The notes beneath the pieces were generated by a model that was not told the origin of the DNA, did not search any database, and saw only the letters and a program-made list of their open reading frames with translations. Source: Polyrhizophydium stewartii (lineage: Eukaryota; Chytridiomycota; Chytridiomycetes; Rhizophydiales). From it: DNA of 18,301 nucleotides. Made by a program: the position numbers and the translations under genes. This document shows, piece by piece, positions 1 through 8,643 of this stretch (within the stretch, counting starts at the first letter, position 1; each line of letters starts with the position of its first letter). The DNA lies in NCBI GenBank assembly GCA_027604665.1, contig JADGIZ010000243.1, positions 1-18,301 of the forward strand, read 5' to 3'.

Positions 1-1
1 C

Positions 2-1807
2 CCCCGCCCCGCGCATCCAGCCGACCCCGCCTGGTACCAGGACTGGCACTCGCCGTACTACAACGACTCGCACCGCCGCCTGCGCGAGTGGGCCCGCGAG
101 ATCGTCGAGCGGGACCTCGTGCCCTTCATCAACGACTGGGAAAAGGCCGGCAAGGTGCCCGCCGACCTCTACAAGCGCCTCGGCGACGTGGGCCTCCTGC
201 CTTGCTTCACAGGCGCCAAGAACTGGCCGTCCAAGTGGACCAAGCACACGCCTCCGTGTGGCATCAAGCCCGACGAGTGGGATATCTTCCATGAGGTGCG
301 CTGCATGTTGCTGCCGTGTGCACGTGCGTGCGTTCGTCTCACAGTGGCTTACGCCGCGATGCGCATTTGAATCGCCGCCGCCGCCCAGCTCGTCATTGGT
401 GATGAGTTTGCACGCAAGGCCTCATCTGGTGTCGGCGCCGCCATCACGCTCGGTAAGCGGCATCCCCTGAAATGCGTGCCTGGCTCCGGCTCGCGGCTGA
501 TCTCGCCACCTCAGGCCCGTCCATTGCACTCCCTCCCATCATGCACTTTGGTAACGAGTATCTTCAGAACCTCGTGATTGCCGATGTCCTCGCCGGCAAA
601 AAGACCATTGCTCTTGCGATCACCGAGCCCTACGCCGGCTCGGATGTCGCCAACATCCAGACCACGGCCGTGCCCACGCCCGATGGCGAGGCCTACATCA
701 TCAACGGCGAGAAAAAGTGGATCACGAACGGTGTCTGGGCTGACTACTTTGTCGTCGCTGCCCGCACCGGCTCCAAGGGCATGTCCGGAATCACGCTTTT
801 CCTCGCCGAGCGAAGCAAGGGCGGCATCGAGACCCGTCCCGTCTCTTGCCAGGGCAGCGTTGGCTCCGGCACGGCCTTTGTCATCATGGAGAACGTGCGC
901 GTGCCCAAGACCCACATCATCGGCGAGCTCAACAAGGGCTTCAAGGCCATCATGAACAACTTTAACCACGAGCGCCTCGGTATCTGCATTGGCTCCATTC
1001 GCCAGGCGCGCGTCTGCTACGAGGTTGCCATGAAATACGGCAAGTCTTGTGTTTCTCGCCCATGCGCGCTGCCACTGCAACAGACTTGCTGACTCGTGCG
1101 TCGTGTGCAGCCCACCGCCGCCGCACGTTCGGCGAGAAGCTCTTTTCTCGTGAGTACGCCTTGGTGGCGGCATGCGCTGCCTCGACGTCGTCTGCCCCGC
1201 CGCGCTGACCGCCTCCCCTCTCTATGCAGACGGCGTCATCCGCAACAAGCTCGCCCACATGGCGCGCCAGATCGAGGCATCGCAGGCTTGGCTTGAGAGC
1301 ATCGTCTACCAGCTGTCCATCATGCCGCCCGAGGAGGCAATGCTGCGCATCGGCGGCCCCATTGCCCTGCTCAAGGCGCAGTCGACCATCACCCTAGACT
1401 ACTGCGCGCGCGAGGCGACCCAGATTCTCGGCGGCGTGGGCTACACCAAGGGCGGCATCGGCGAAAAGGTCGAGCGCATCTACAGGGATGTCCGCGGCGC
1501 GGTGAGTCTCGCTTCGTCCGTTTGCTTGTGTGTGCATGCATGTGTTGCCCGCTGGCAGTTGCTGACGGCACGGCACGGCATCGCGCGCTGGGCGGGGCCA
1601 CCTGCAGGCCATCCCGGGCGGCAGCGAGGAGATCATGCTGGGTGAGTGCCTGCGCCGGCTTGGTGGCACGCTCGCACGCGCAGCTGTGTACTGGTGGCCG
1701 CTGCTGACGCGAGCACTGCTGGGTTTATTTTGTGCGGGACTCGGCCGCCAGACCTGGGCATCCGCCAGGCGGTCAAGATCTCCCAGCTTTCCGGCGCCAA
1801 GCTGTGA
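2..1807 (+). CDS. Acyl-CoA dehydrogenase, probably peroxisomal (5' partial)
   Basis: Flavoenzyme that introduces the alpha-beta double bond of acyl-CoA in fatty-acid beta-oxidation. Proposed exons are 2-295, 389-452, 515-1039, 1111-1149, 1230-1501, 1608-1641 and 1752-1807, giving 427 visible residues; the start lies before the window. Junctions keep frame and restore family motifs: FHE|LVIGDEFAR, G|PSIALPPIMHFG, MKY|A|HRRRTFG and EEIML|D|LGIRQ. FAD-domain landmarks are ITEPYAGSD, GEKKWITNG and REATQILGG. The usual C-terminal catalytic Glu loop reads AIPGGSEEI. The Glu in NHERLG sits where isovaleryl- and long-chain enzymes carry their base, so I infer it is catalytic. The protein ends in AKL, a PTS1-like tripeptide. 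Many fungal relatives carry an upstream cytochrome b5 domain; that part would be outside the window. Family is near certain; substrate length is unknown. Confidence 0.93.
1040..1110 (+). other. GC-AG intron in the acyl-CoA dehydrogenase gene
   Basis: This 71-nt intron starts with GCAAGT and ends with GTGTGCAG. A GC donor at 1040 leaves a one-base overhang that joins with CC from exon 4 to make Ala, giving MKYAHRRRTFG, the conserved family sequence. Using the nearby GT (1044) shifts the next exon out of frame. GC donors followed by AAGT are the commonest non-canonical donor class in eukaryotes. Confidence 0.85.
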
Positions 1808-1808
1808 G

Positions 1809-1830
1809 GGGCTGCCCAAGCCGGCAGCCC
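1809..1830. repeat. Inverted repeat between two convergent stop codons
   Basis: GGGCTGCC (1809-1816) and GGCAGCCC (1823-1830) are perfect reverse complements separated by a 6-nt loop. The hairpin fills nearly all of the 22 nt between the acyl-CoA dehydrogenase TGA (1805-1807) and the TAG of the minus-strand Arf-GEF gene (1832-1830). It would form in RNA from either strand. A role in 3'-end formation is inference; in GC-rich DNA a chance stem of this size is possible. Confidence 0.7.
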
Positions 1831-4800
1831 TACTCGGGCACGGCCGCGTCGGCCTCGTCCGTGGCGCCTGTGTGCTGATCGTCTTCGGTGATGATGTTGA
1901 GGCTGCGAATGAAGCCGCCACTCGAGCTGAGCGATGCCGAGACATCAAACGCGCCGCGCGCCGCCTGCACGCCAAGCAGTCCGCTGTCGCCGCCGCCGGC
2001 CGCCGCCCCATCTGGTGCGACGCTGGTCGCCTCGTGGGCTTGCGCCGTGATGCCCTGTCCGGCCGAAGGCGTTGGTGTCTCGTCGCCCACCGATCGCGTG
2101 GGCGACTCGGAGAGCGCGCTGGTGCCGCCTTGCAGGATCGCCACGGGTGCCTGGATGAGCGGCGAGTCCGACAGCGCGCGCACATATGTCGAGAACTTTT
2201 GCAGCTCGTGCTCGAGAAAGCGCAGCCGCCGGTTCCAGTTGGCGCACGCCTTGCTGTGCGCACTCGGCGAGTCGGCAAACTGGATCGAGAGAGCAGTCAG
2301 CAACCCGGGCGTTGGTGCGCGAATGCGATCCCGCCTCATGTGTCCAAAGGCACCCACATATTTCTCCATCGGGTCCTTGAAACTCAGATGCTCGAGAATC
2401 TCGCCCTTGACAATGTCGACCTGCCGCAACATGACGGCAAGCTGCGCCTCCTGCTCGCACGCACGCACGCGCAAGCATGTCAGCTCAGCAGAGACACAAG
2501 CTCAGCGACCGCTGGCAGGCTGGCCTCAAACCTCGCTGAGTTGGCTGACGATCTGGCCAAAGCCCGTCGGTGCGTTCCAGTCCACAACCTTGGGTTTGGG
2601 CCTGGACTTTTGCTGTTTCGGGGTCCTGGGCATCGTCATCACCGACGCCTGCGCGACCGCCTGCGCAGCCCCGGACGACGATGGCGACGCCATCATGTCG
2701 GATCCGGTGACTGGCACGCTGCGCACGCTCGCACTGCTGCTGACCAAGCCAGGACCCGATTCGTTGCTGGCGTTGCTCAGCCGCGATGGCGCGTCGAGCG
2801 ACGCCCCGCGCGAGAGCAGGGTCTGGAAATAGTGCAACGGCCCGAGCTTCTCGTCCGCCGCCAGTGAGGGGTCCTCGGCCTCGCGCGCCTTGCGCTCCCA
2901 TGTGATCCAGGTCCAGCCGTACTCCATGCTGCTGACCGAGCCGCGGATCGGCTCCTTGCTCTTGCGTGCGGCCCAATAGTTGATGCCGCGCACCCACTCG
3001 GCCAGCAAAGAGGCAGTGGGCGCCTGGAGCAGGTACTCGTTGCCGTTGGCCAGCTTGAGCGAGAGCACATGCGGGCGCGTGACCGAGTACGCAATCTGCA
3101 GCGCGCTGCAGTATGCGTGCAGCAACGACGCGACTTCAGGCTCCTGCGCACTGAGCTTGATGGTGCGCTCGGCGGCGCTCGCGTGCGGCTGGGATCCGTA
3201 CGCGGGAGAAGCCGACGACGCCGACGATGCCGATGCCGACGACGACGAAAAGGCCATCGGCGCGTATCCGACGGCCGAGTGGGCCATGCTTGATTGCGCA
3301 TGCTGCGCATGCGGCGGATGCGGCGGCAGGCCGGGATCGCTGCTCGGCTGCCGGTCCGGGCTGCCCGACGATGTGCTGTTGGAGCGCCGCGTCGCGTTGC
3401 CCGCGGGCGTGCCGAGCGAGAGCGCGCCAAACGACGAGGGCAGCGTCTCGGCTCGGTGCCGCGATGTGCGCCGATCCAGCGGCGGCGTCGCAGGCGCTTG
3501 CTCGCTTGCACCGGGAGCCTCCGAGAGCACGACCGGCGGGGTTGGCAGGCTCGAGGCACTGGGGGTGCTGTGCGCGTCGTCGTGAGCGGCGCAGGCGCTC
3601 AACTCGTGCTCCTCGAACCCATCGTTATCGCGCGTGCCCACGGTCTTGTACATCACCAGCTCAACGCCGCGCTCGTGGTGCGGCCGCAGCACGCACCACA
3701 CCTTGTTCCATCGCCGGCTCTTGGCGCGCAGCTCGCCCTTTTCGAGAACATGCTTGCGAATCAGAAGCCCCTCGACGATCGAGTCGCTGGCGCGCGCGCC
3801 AATGACGCGCACACCGCTGTCGGGTAGATTCTCGTTGGAGACGTTGGTCGGCGCATCAAAGAGCCCGACCGACGTCGAAAAGGAGGCCGCGCCTTCAGTC
3901 GCCGCCCGAAAAAAGCCCATCAGTGTGTTCTTGTCAGGCTGCCGCTTCCGGAAAAACCCGGCAGAGGCCGTCGACACCGAGCGCTCCTTTTCGTGCGCGT
4001 GGAACACGGAGCCGGTCGACTGGATGGACGACAGCGACCAACTGGATCCCTCACGGGTGAGTCGTGGCGAGCCGGTCCGCGGCTCGGCAGGTTCTTCTGC
4101 CAAAGGCGGCGCGTCCATCGAGGCAGGTGCAACTGATGTCTGAATAATGCGATTGGTCAGAACCGAAGAGTATAGATCCTGCCACGGCAACGCTAATGTC
4201 AGCAACGACTGCCAGCAGCAGTTCGCATTGAGCGCTGCGCGCAGGCACCTTTAGGATCGTCTCAAGCTCGCGCTTCCACTTTTTGATGCTCTCACTGTTG
4301 AGCGCAACCTCCTCCTTGATCTTCTCGTCCTTCTCAATCATGGTATCGACTAGTTCCATCGTATTCTTGAGAAACGTCTTGCGTGTCATGCGCTTGCTTT
4401 GGTTCTGGCCAAAATTGACAATATGCAGGTCGGTGTTGAGCAGCACAATCGAGAAGAGGATGCCGTAGACGATATCTGCCAAAGAACGGCGCATCAGCCA
4501 AATGGCCTTGACCAACGACCAAATCGCCGATCCGACGCGAGGCGAGGCATCAACGGCTGACCTATGCTGCGGTACATGGACTGCATTGGAGGGTTGCAGT
4601 CCCAGTACCGGCGCGAAAACTGGTACAAGATCCGGTCGACCATCTGGGTTTCTCCAGCGAGGTAGAGTTTCTTGCAGAGACGCCTGCGCGATGTGCACAC
4701 GCCCGCGGTTGGCAGCCAGTCAGAGCACTCGTCTGAGGAGAGGATCCACGAGAACACGTTACCGGAAGGCCTCGTCGAGACGGACCTGGGAAAAGTCGTA

Positions 4801-5974
4801 TGAGTCCATGTAGCTGATGAGCACGACGTTGTGGTATTCGTCACTGCACGGGGGGGGGTGGTCAGTGCGTCTCGCGGCGGTCCGCTGGCCCCAGACAGCA
4901 GTCGCCTCACCCCCGCCCAATGATGAGCGAGACGCTCTCCTGGCGGTAGCCCGGCAGCGTGCCGTCAAAGAGCATGCGGCCGACTTCGACGGGGTCGCGC
5001 TCCTTGTAGCTCTTGAGCGGCTCGGTCTGGGGCAGCGTCGACGTCGAAATCTGGTTCGAGCTGCTCTGCGTCGGGACGAGCGTTGCGGACATGTCGCCTG
5101 ACGACTGTCGGCGCGCAGGGTGAGCGTGCAGCAGCTGCGAGTTGGCGGTCGTGGCTCCGCTTGCGATGCTGGTGCTTGTTGACGCATCCAGCGAGGCCGA
5201 CCTGGCCGAGCCGGCACCCGAGCCCGGCCCAAGAGGCGCCTTTGGGCTTGGCGGCTCCGGAGCCTCGGGGACCTGCGAGAGCATAAGGGGTGGGAGTGCG
5301 GTGGCCTTGGGCGGCAGCGGCGGCGGCAACGGCGGCTGCGACGGCGACGCTGCGGCAGCAACGACCGAGGCGGGCGAGACGTCGGACGCAACGAATGAGG
5401 TGGCTGGCGACGCGGGTGCTGCGGTGTGCGGGCCGTGGGTGAACTGAGATGAGATGCTTGTGCCGGCCGCGGCACCGGCGACCGAGCCGCCAGGCCCTGC
5501 GGACAGAGGCACCGCCGTTCCAGCCGGCGACGAGGATTCTGCGTCGGTGCCGGCGGCAGCGGCGCCGGAGGCGGCGTCACTCGTGCGGGCCGATGCGTCG
5601 GGGATCTGCGGCTGGAAGTACGACGTCGTAGGTGTCAGGACCGAGGGTGATCCTGCAGAGAAGCTGCGGGCCGGGATGGACGAGACGCCCGTCGACTTGT
5701 CAAAGTGGAGCTCCTTGTGCTGGCGGATCAACATGGCGATGCGTTCGACGCGCTCCGAGTCGATGCTGGACGAGCTGAGGCGCTTTGAGCGAGCCGAGAC
5801 GGCAGGCGAGATGCTGCGTGGGTTCTCAGCGGCCGGGCGAGTAGCGGCCGCTGCGGCCGCCGCAGGCGCTGCAGGCGCTGCAGGCTCCGCAGGCGCAGAT
5901 GCAGGCGGCTCGGTGGCGGCGTCTGCAAGGCGTGGCGCGGGCGAGGGTGTGTCGGGTGTCGGCGCGGAGCGCAT
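1830..5974 (-). CDS. EFA6/PSD-type Arf GEF (Sec7-PH-helical C-terminus)
   Basis: Predicted exchange factor that loads GTP on an Arf-family GTPase (Arf6-like by family) at the plasma membrane. Proposed exons are 5974-4911, 4843-4763, 4683-4562, 4475-4249, 4178-2532 and 2450-1830, giving 1253 residues. Residues 1-320 are Ala/Ser/Pro-rich and probably disordered. Sec7 spans about 325-505, with the glutamic finger in LAGETQMVDR (E393), FSRRYWDCNP, and LLNTDLH at 434-440. A PH domain begins near 632 (EGLLIRKH, RRWNKVWCVL) and resumes near 836 (PHVLSLKLANG, YLLQAPT, WVRGIN) after a Ser/Ala/His-rich insert of about 150 residues. The C-terminal exon is partly helical. EYLLQAPT plus FSRRYxxCNP point to EFA6/PSD rather than cytohesin. 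Start chosen because the same frame has no Met upstream before a stop at 6109-6107. The last acceptor could be 2450 or 2453. Confidence 0.85.
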
Positions 5975-6658
5975 GGGCCAGGCGACGGGGTTGGCCAGGC
6001 GGCAAGTGTGCGCGGCGGCCGCGCATGCAGCGGCGACGGCCGAGGCGGCGGCGACGGCCGAGGCGGCGGAGGCAGGCGGAGGACGTCGGCGGGCGGCAGG
6101 CGGCGGTCAGCAAGATGGGGCGTCGGACGCCGCCGAGCCCAGCGGCGGCGGCAGCCGCGCTGGTGCCAGGCCGCGGCGTGGGCGGGCGGCTACAGGTCGT
6201 GCGCCGCGTCGCTCGGGGGCGGGCGGCCCCGCTGCGCCGCTGTGTCTTGCGCATGGCGCTCCGTGGCGGATGCGGCCGGTCGCGGCCACGCACCTGCGGG
6301 CCGTTGCGGCCACGGCATCTTGGCGGTTGGGCGGCAGGAGCGAGGCAAAGCGCATTCGGCGGCCACATCCGCAGATGAGATGCCACAGACCGGCGCCGCA
6401 CCTGCTCGATGCGGTCAAAGCTCCGTCGCGGTGCGCAGCAGCACTGCACAAGCATCTCGCCCGCTTGTCCTCCGGCCCCGCCCAGATCCCGCTCGCAGTC
6501 TGGCAGGCGGGCGCCAGCAGCCTGTTCGGCATGCGCTGATGTCAGGCAATTTCACCTTCAACCTCCCAGCGTCGCCCTCCCCCTCGGCCTCCCCGGCCGT
6601 CCGCGAGCGCCGGCCGCCTGACTCGCACGCACCGAGGACGCCCATACAACCGCCAGAA
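5975..6658. promoter_or_regulatory. Divergent intergenic region between Arf-GEF and MOB1
   Basis: These 684 bp separate two genes that point away from each other, so both promoters should lie here. The stretch is strongly GC-rich. I see no TATA box. The last 100 bp before the MOB1 ATG are pyrimidine-rich. Long open frames cross it on both strands, but their translations are low-complexity Arg/Ala/Pro and match no family I recognise. One in-frame ATG at 6539 could extend MOB1 by 40 residues. Confidence 0.55.
6031..6066. repeat. 18-bp perfect tandem repeat, two copies
   Basis: The unit cggcgacggccgaggcgg occurs at 6031-6048 and again without spacing at 6049-6066, followed by a further partial cgg. 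It lies in the divergent intergenic region, 57 bp upstream of the Arf-GEF start. It may be simple GC-rich slippage or paired regulatory sites; nothing in the sequence decides this. Confidence 0.8.
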
Positions 6659-7618
6659 ATGTCGTTCTTTGGCCTGAACGTGCGTGCCGTGCTGTGCCAC
6701 ACCGACATGCGCTGGCGGCTTGGATATCGGAGCGGCTGCCGGCCCACCATGTGCGGCACGCTGTTGCTGGCTCGCCACCGAGAACCACGCGAGAGCCGCA
6801 TGGCCACCAGCTCCGCCGCAGCGCATGGTGCCCGTGCGCTGCGACCGCGCGGCGCAGGCACTGTGCTCTGGTCGCTGGCCGTTCCGGCGGACGTCGCGAG
6901 GCGCGCTGTTGCCGACGCTGCTGACGACAAGCACGCAGAACAAGACCTTCAAGCCCAAGCGCCACATCCCCGAGGGATCCAAGCAGGCGGAGCTTAAAAA
7001 GTTTGCAGAAGCAACCCTCGGCACGGGCAACCTCAAGCTCGCCGTGCAGCTGCCCCAGGGCGAGGACGTCAACGAGTGGCTCGCGGTCAACACTGTCGAC
7101 TTCTTCAACCAGATCAACTTGCTCTACGGAACCATCACCGAGTTCTGCACTCCGCAGGAATGTCCCGTCATGTCCGCCGGTCCAAAATACGAATACCACT
7201 GGTGCGATGGCGTTCAGTTCAAGAAGCCGGTCAAGGTCTCTGCCCCCGAATATGTCGACTATCTGATGACATGGGGTGCGTGTTTGGCCACCGGTGCAAC
7301 AATGTCCGCCTTGCCACTGATGTTTTCGGAAACGCAGTCCAGTCGCAGCTTGATGACGAGACCATATTCCCGTCAAAGATTGGCGTGCCTTTTGCACGCA
7401 ACTTCCAGTCGACGATCAAGACCATCGTGAAGCGCCTCTTCCGGGTCTACGCTCACATCTACCACTCGCACTTTAACAAGTTCCTTGAGCTCAAGGCCGA
7501 CGCACATCTCAACACGAGCTTCAAGCACTTTGTCTACTTTGTCAACGAGTTCTCCTTGATCGACAAGAAGGAGCTGGCGCCACTCGACGACCTTGTCAAG
7601 ACGCTGCTTGCACAGTGA
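6659..7618 (+). CDS. MOB1: MOB1 kinase activator
   Basis: Co-activator of NDR/LATS (Dbf2-type) kinases in the Hippo, mitotic-exit and septation pathways. Exons are 6659-6679, 6939-7275 and 7338-7618, giving 212 residues, the usual length. Exon 1 encodes only MSFFGLN, and exon 2 opens with NKTFKPKRHIPEGS. The zinc ligands are complete: C77 and C82 (EFCTPQECPVMSAG), H159 and H164 (YAHIYHSHF). T10 in NKTFKPK and T33 in EATLG match the two threonines that Hippo/MST kinases phosphorylate in human MOB1. The junction MTW|V|QSQLDDE restores the family sequence. Intron 1 is 259 nt, far longer than the others here. An in-frame ATG at 6539 would add 40 Pro/Ser-rich residues; 6659 is preferred because MSFFG resembles the MSFLF start of animal MOB1. 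Confidence 0.95.
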
Positions 7619-7656
7619 GCCGGCGTGCTGTGGCCAGACCTTTTTCGTTCACGAGA

Positions 7657-7683
7657 ATGAAGAAAATCACTTTCCGACAATGA
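7657..7683 (+). CDS. Upstream ORF overlapping the uL22m start codon
   Basis: ATG at 7657 opens an 8-codon frame (MKKITFRQ) whose TGA (7681-7683) overlaps the uL22m ATG (7680-7682), forming AUGA. Both ATGs have A at -3. If the transcript begins upstream of 7657, scanning ribosomes would meet this frame first, and uL22m would need leaky scanning or termination-reinitiation. Whether the mRNA includes it is unknown. Confidence 0.45.
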   Translation: MKKITFRQ

Positions 7684-8540
7684 TCGCACGGGCAGCCCGC
7701 TCGCTCGCGCAAGGCGCCCTCCGCGCTCGTGCCGCCCCGGCCGCCGCTGCGGCCGCAGCCCGCGCCTCCGTGCCAGTTGCGGCTCTCTCTGCCGCCATGC
7801 AGCAGCTGCGCATGTCCTCGGGCCCGTCCGTCTCGGCAACCCCCGACGTCTCGCCGCTCTTCCAGGCCGCGATGCAGGAGGCACGATCGTCGGCCGCCGG
7901 TGCGCCGGCAGCCCAGCCCGCTCAGCCCGCCGGCCCAGCCCTGGGCAAGCCCGTCCTCGATAAGCCCAAGACCCCCGAGGAGATATTCGCGACCCGCGCC
8001 GAGGCAGCGAGCCGCCTGCCCGTCTTCACCACAGGCAACATGCGTGTGTCGCCGCAAAAGCTCAACCACCTCGCTCGGCTCCTGCGCCGCCAGACAATCG
8101 AAGAGGCCAAGCGCCAGATGAACCACACCCTCAAGCGCCGCGGCGTCCGCGTTGCGTCGCTGCTGCATCGCATCGAAGCGGCCCTCAGGCACAACTACAA
8201 CCTCGATCCCGCGGACTTTGTGATTGCGCAGGCCTTTGTCGGAAAGGGCACCTATCTCAAGCGCATCCGCATTCACGGTCGCGGCCGCTTCGGCATCATG
8301 CACCATCCCTCGGCCCACATCAAGGTCATGCTCGGACCGCGTCCAAACGACAAAACCCCGGCAGAGAAGGAGATGGCCATTATTGCACGCAGGCTCGTCA
8401 AGCGCAAGCTGTTTGTCAACGTGCACGACTCGCGGCCGATCCAGCAGCTGCACCCCGTGTGGAGCAGCAAGCCCTGGAAGTACGTCACTTCTCCAAAGTG
8501 GACGGACCCAAACATTGTTGTGGCAAAACCGCGCGCATGA
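7680..8540 (+). CDS. MRPL22: Mitochondrial large-subunit ribosomal protein uL22m
   Basis: Structural protein of the mitochondrial ribosome that lines the peptide exit tunnel. It has 286 residues and no intron. The uL22 domain covers about 118-219: TGNMRVSPQKLNHLARLLRR, then an extended hairpin region, ending in the family signature HGRGRFGIMHHPSAHIKVML. The first 45 residues are rich in Ala and Arg with almost no acidic residues, as expected for a mitochondrial presequence. A Pro/Ala linker and a basic C-terminal tail (about 220-286) are mitochondrial additions. The start at 7680 is preferred over an in-frame ATG at 7593, because the latter lies inside MOB1 coding sequence. It begins 61 nt after the MOB1 stop, so its promoter must lie within or just after MOB1. 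Confidence 0.93.
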   Translation: MIARAARSLAQGALRARAAPAAAAAAARASVPVAALSAAMQQLRMSSGPSVSATPDVSPLFQAAMQEARSSAAGAPAAQPAQPAGPALGKPVLDKPKTPEEIFATRAEAASRLPVFTTGNMRVSPQKLNHLARLLRRQTIEEAKRQMNHTLKRRGVRVASLLHRIEAALRHNYNLDPADFVIAQAFVGKGTYLKRIRIHGRGRFGIMHHPSAHIKVMLGPRPNDKTPAEKEMAIIARRLVKRKLFVNVHDSRPIQQLHPVWSSKPWKYVTSPKWTDPNIVVAKPRA

Positions 8541-8553
8541 GGGCGGCAAGGTG

Positions 8554-8559
8554 AATAAA
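8554..8559 (+). terminator. Polyadenylation signal AATAAA for uL22m
   Basis: A canonical AATAAA lies 14 nt after the uL22m stop codon, followed by a T-rich patch at 8563-8572. The convergent FMP27-like stop is at 8646-8644, so the whole 3' interval is 103 nt. On the minus strand I see no AATAAA, only an AATGAA variant at 8621-8616. Confidence 0.65.
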
Positions 8560-8643
8560 CCCCTTTTACTTGTCACTCTATGCCTCTTGAAGGCCAGGTG
8601 CGGCAGAGACATGCGTTCATTGCGATATAATAGCGAAAGCCGG

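Noticed and set aside
1635..2867. A 410-codon plus-strand open frame
   Set aside because: It starts in the last exons of the acyl-CoA dehydrogenase gene and then runs antisense to the Arf-GEF C-terminus. Its composition is Arg/Ala-rich with no recognisable domain; long stop-free antisense frames are expected at this GC content.
4850..4858. A nine-G run as a possible frameshift
   Set aside because: On the coding (minus) strand it is a C tract within the intron just before the acceptor GTGCAG, where a pyrimidine tract is expected.
6107..6532. A 141-codon minus-strand frame as an upstream exon of the Arf GEF
   Set aside because: It ends in a stop before the 5974 start, shows no homology, and no donor/acceptor pair is compelling. 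It remains possible as a 5' UTR.
5454..6539. A 361-codon plus-strand open frame across the Arf-GEF N-terminus and the intergenic region
   Set aside because: It is a low-complexity Ala/Gly/Arg translation, antisense to the Arf-GEF exon 1, with no family match.
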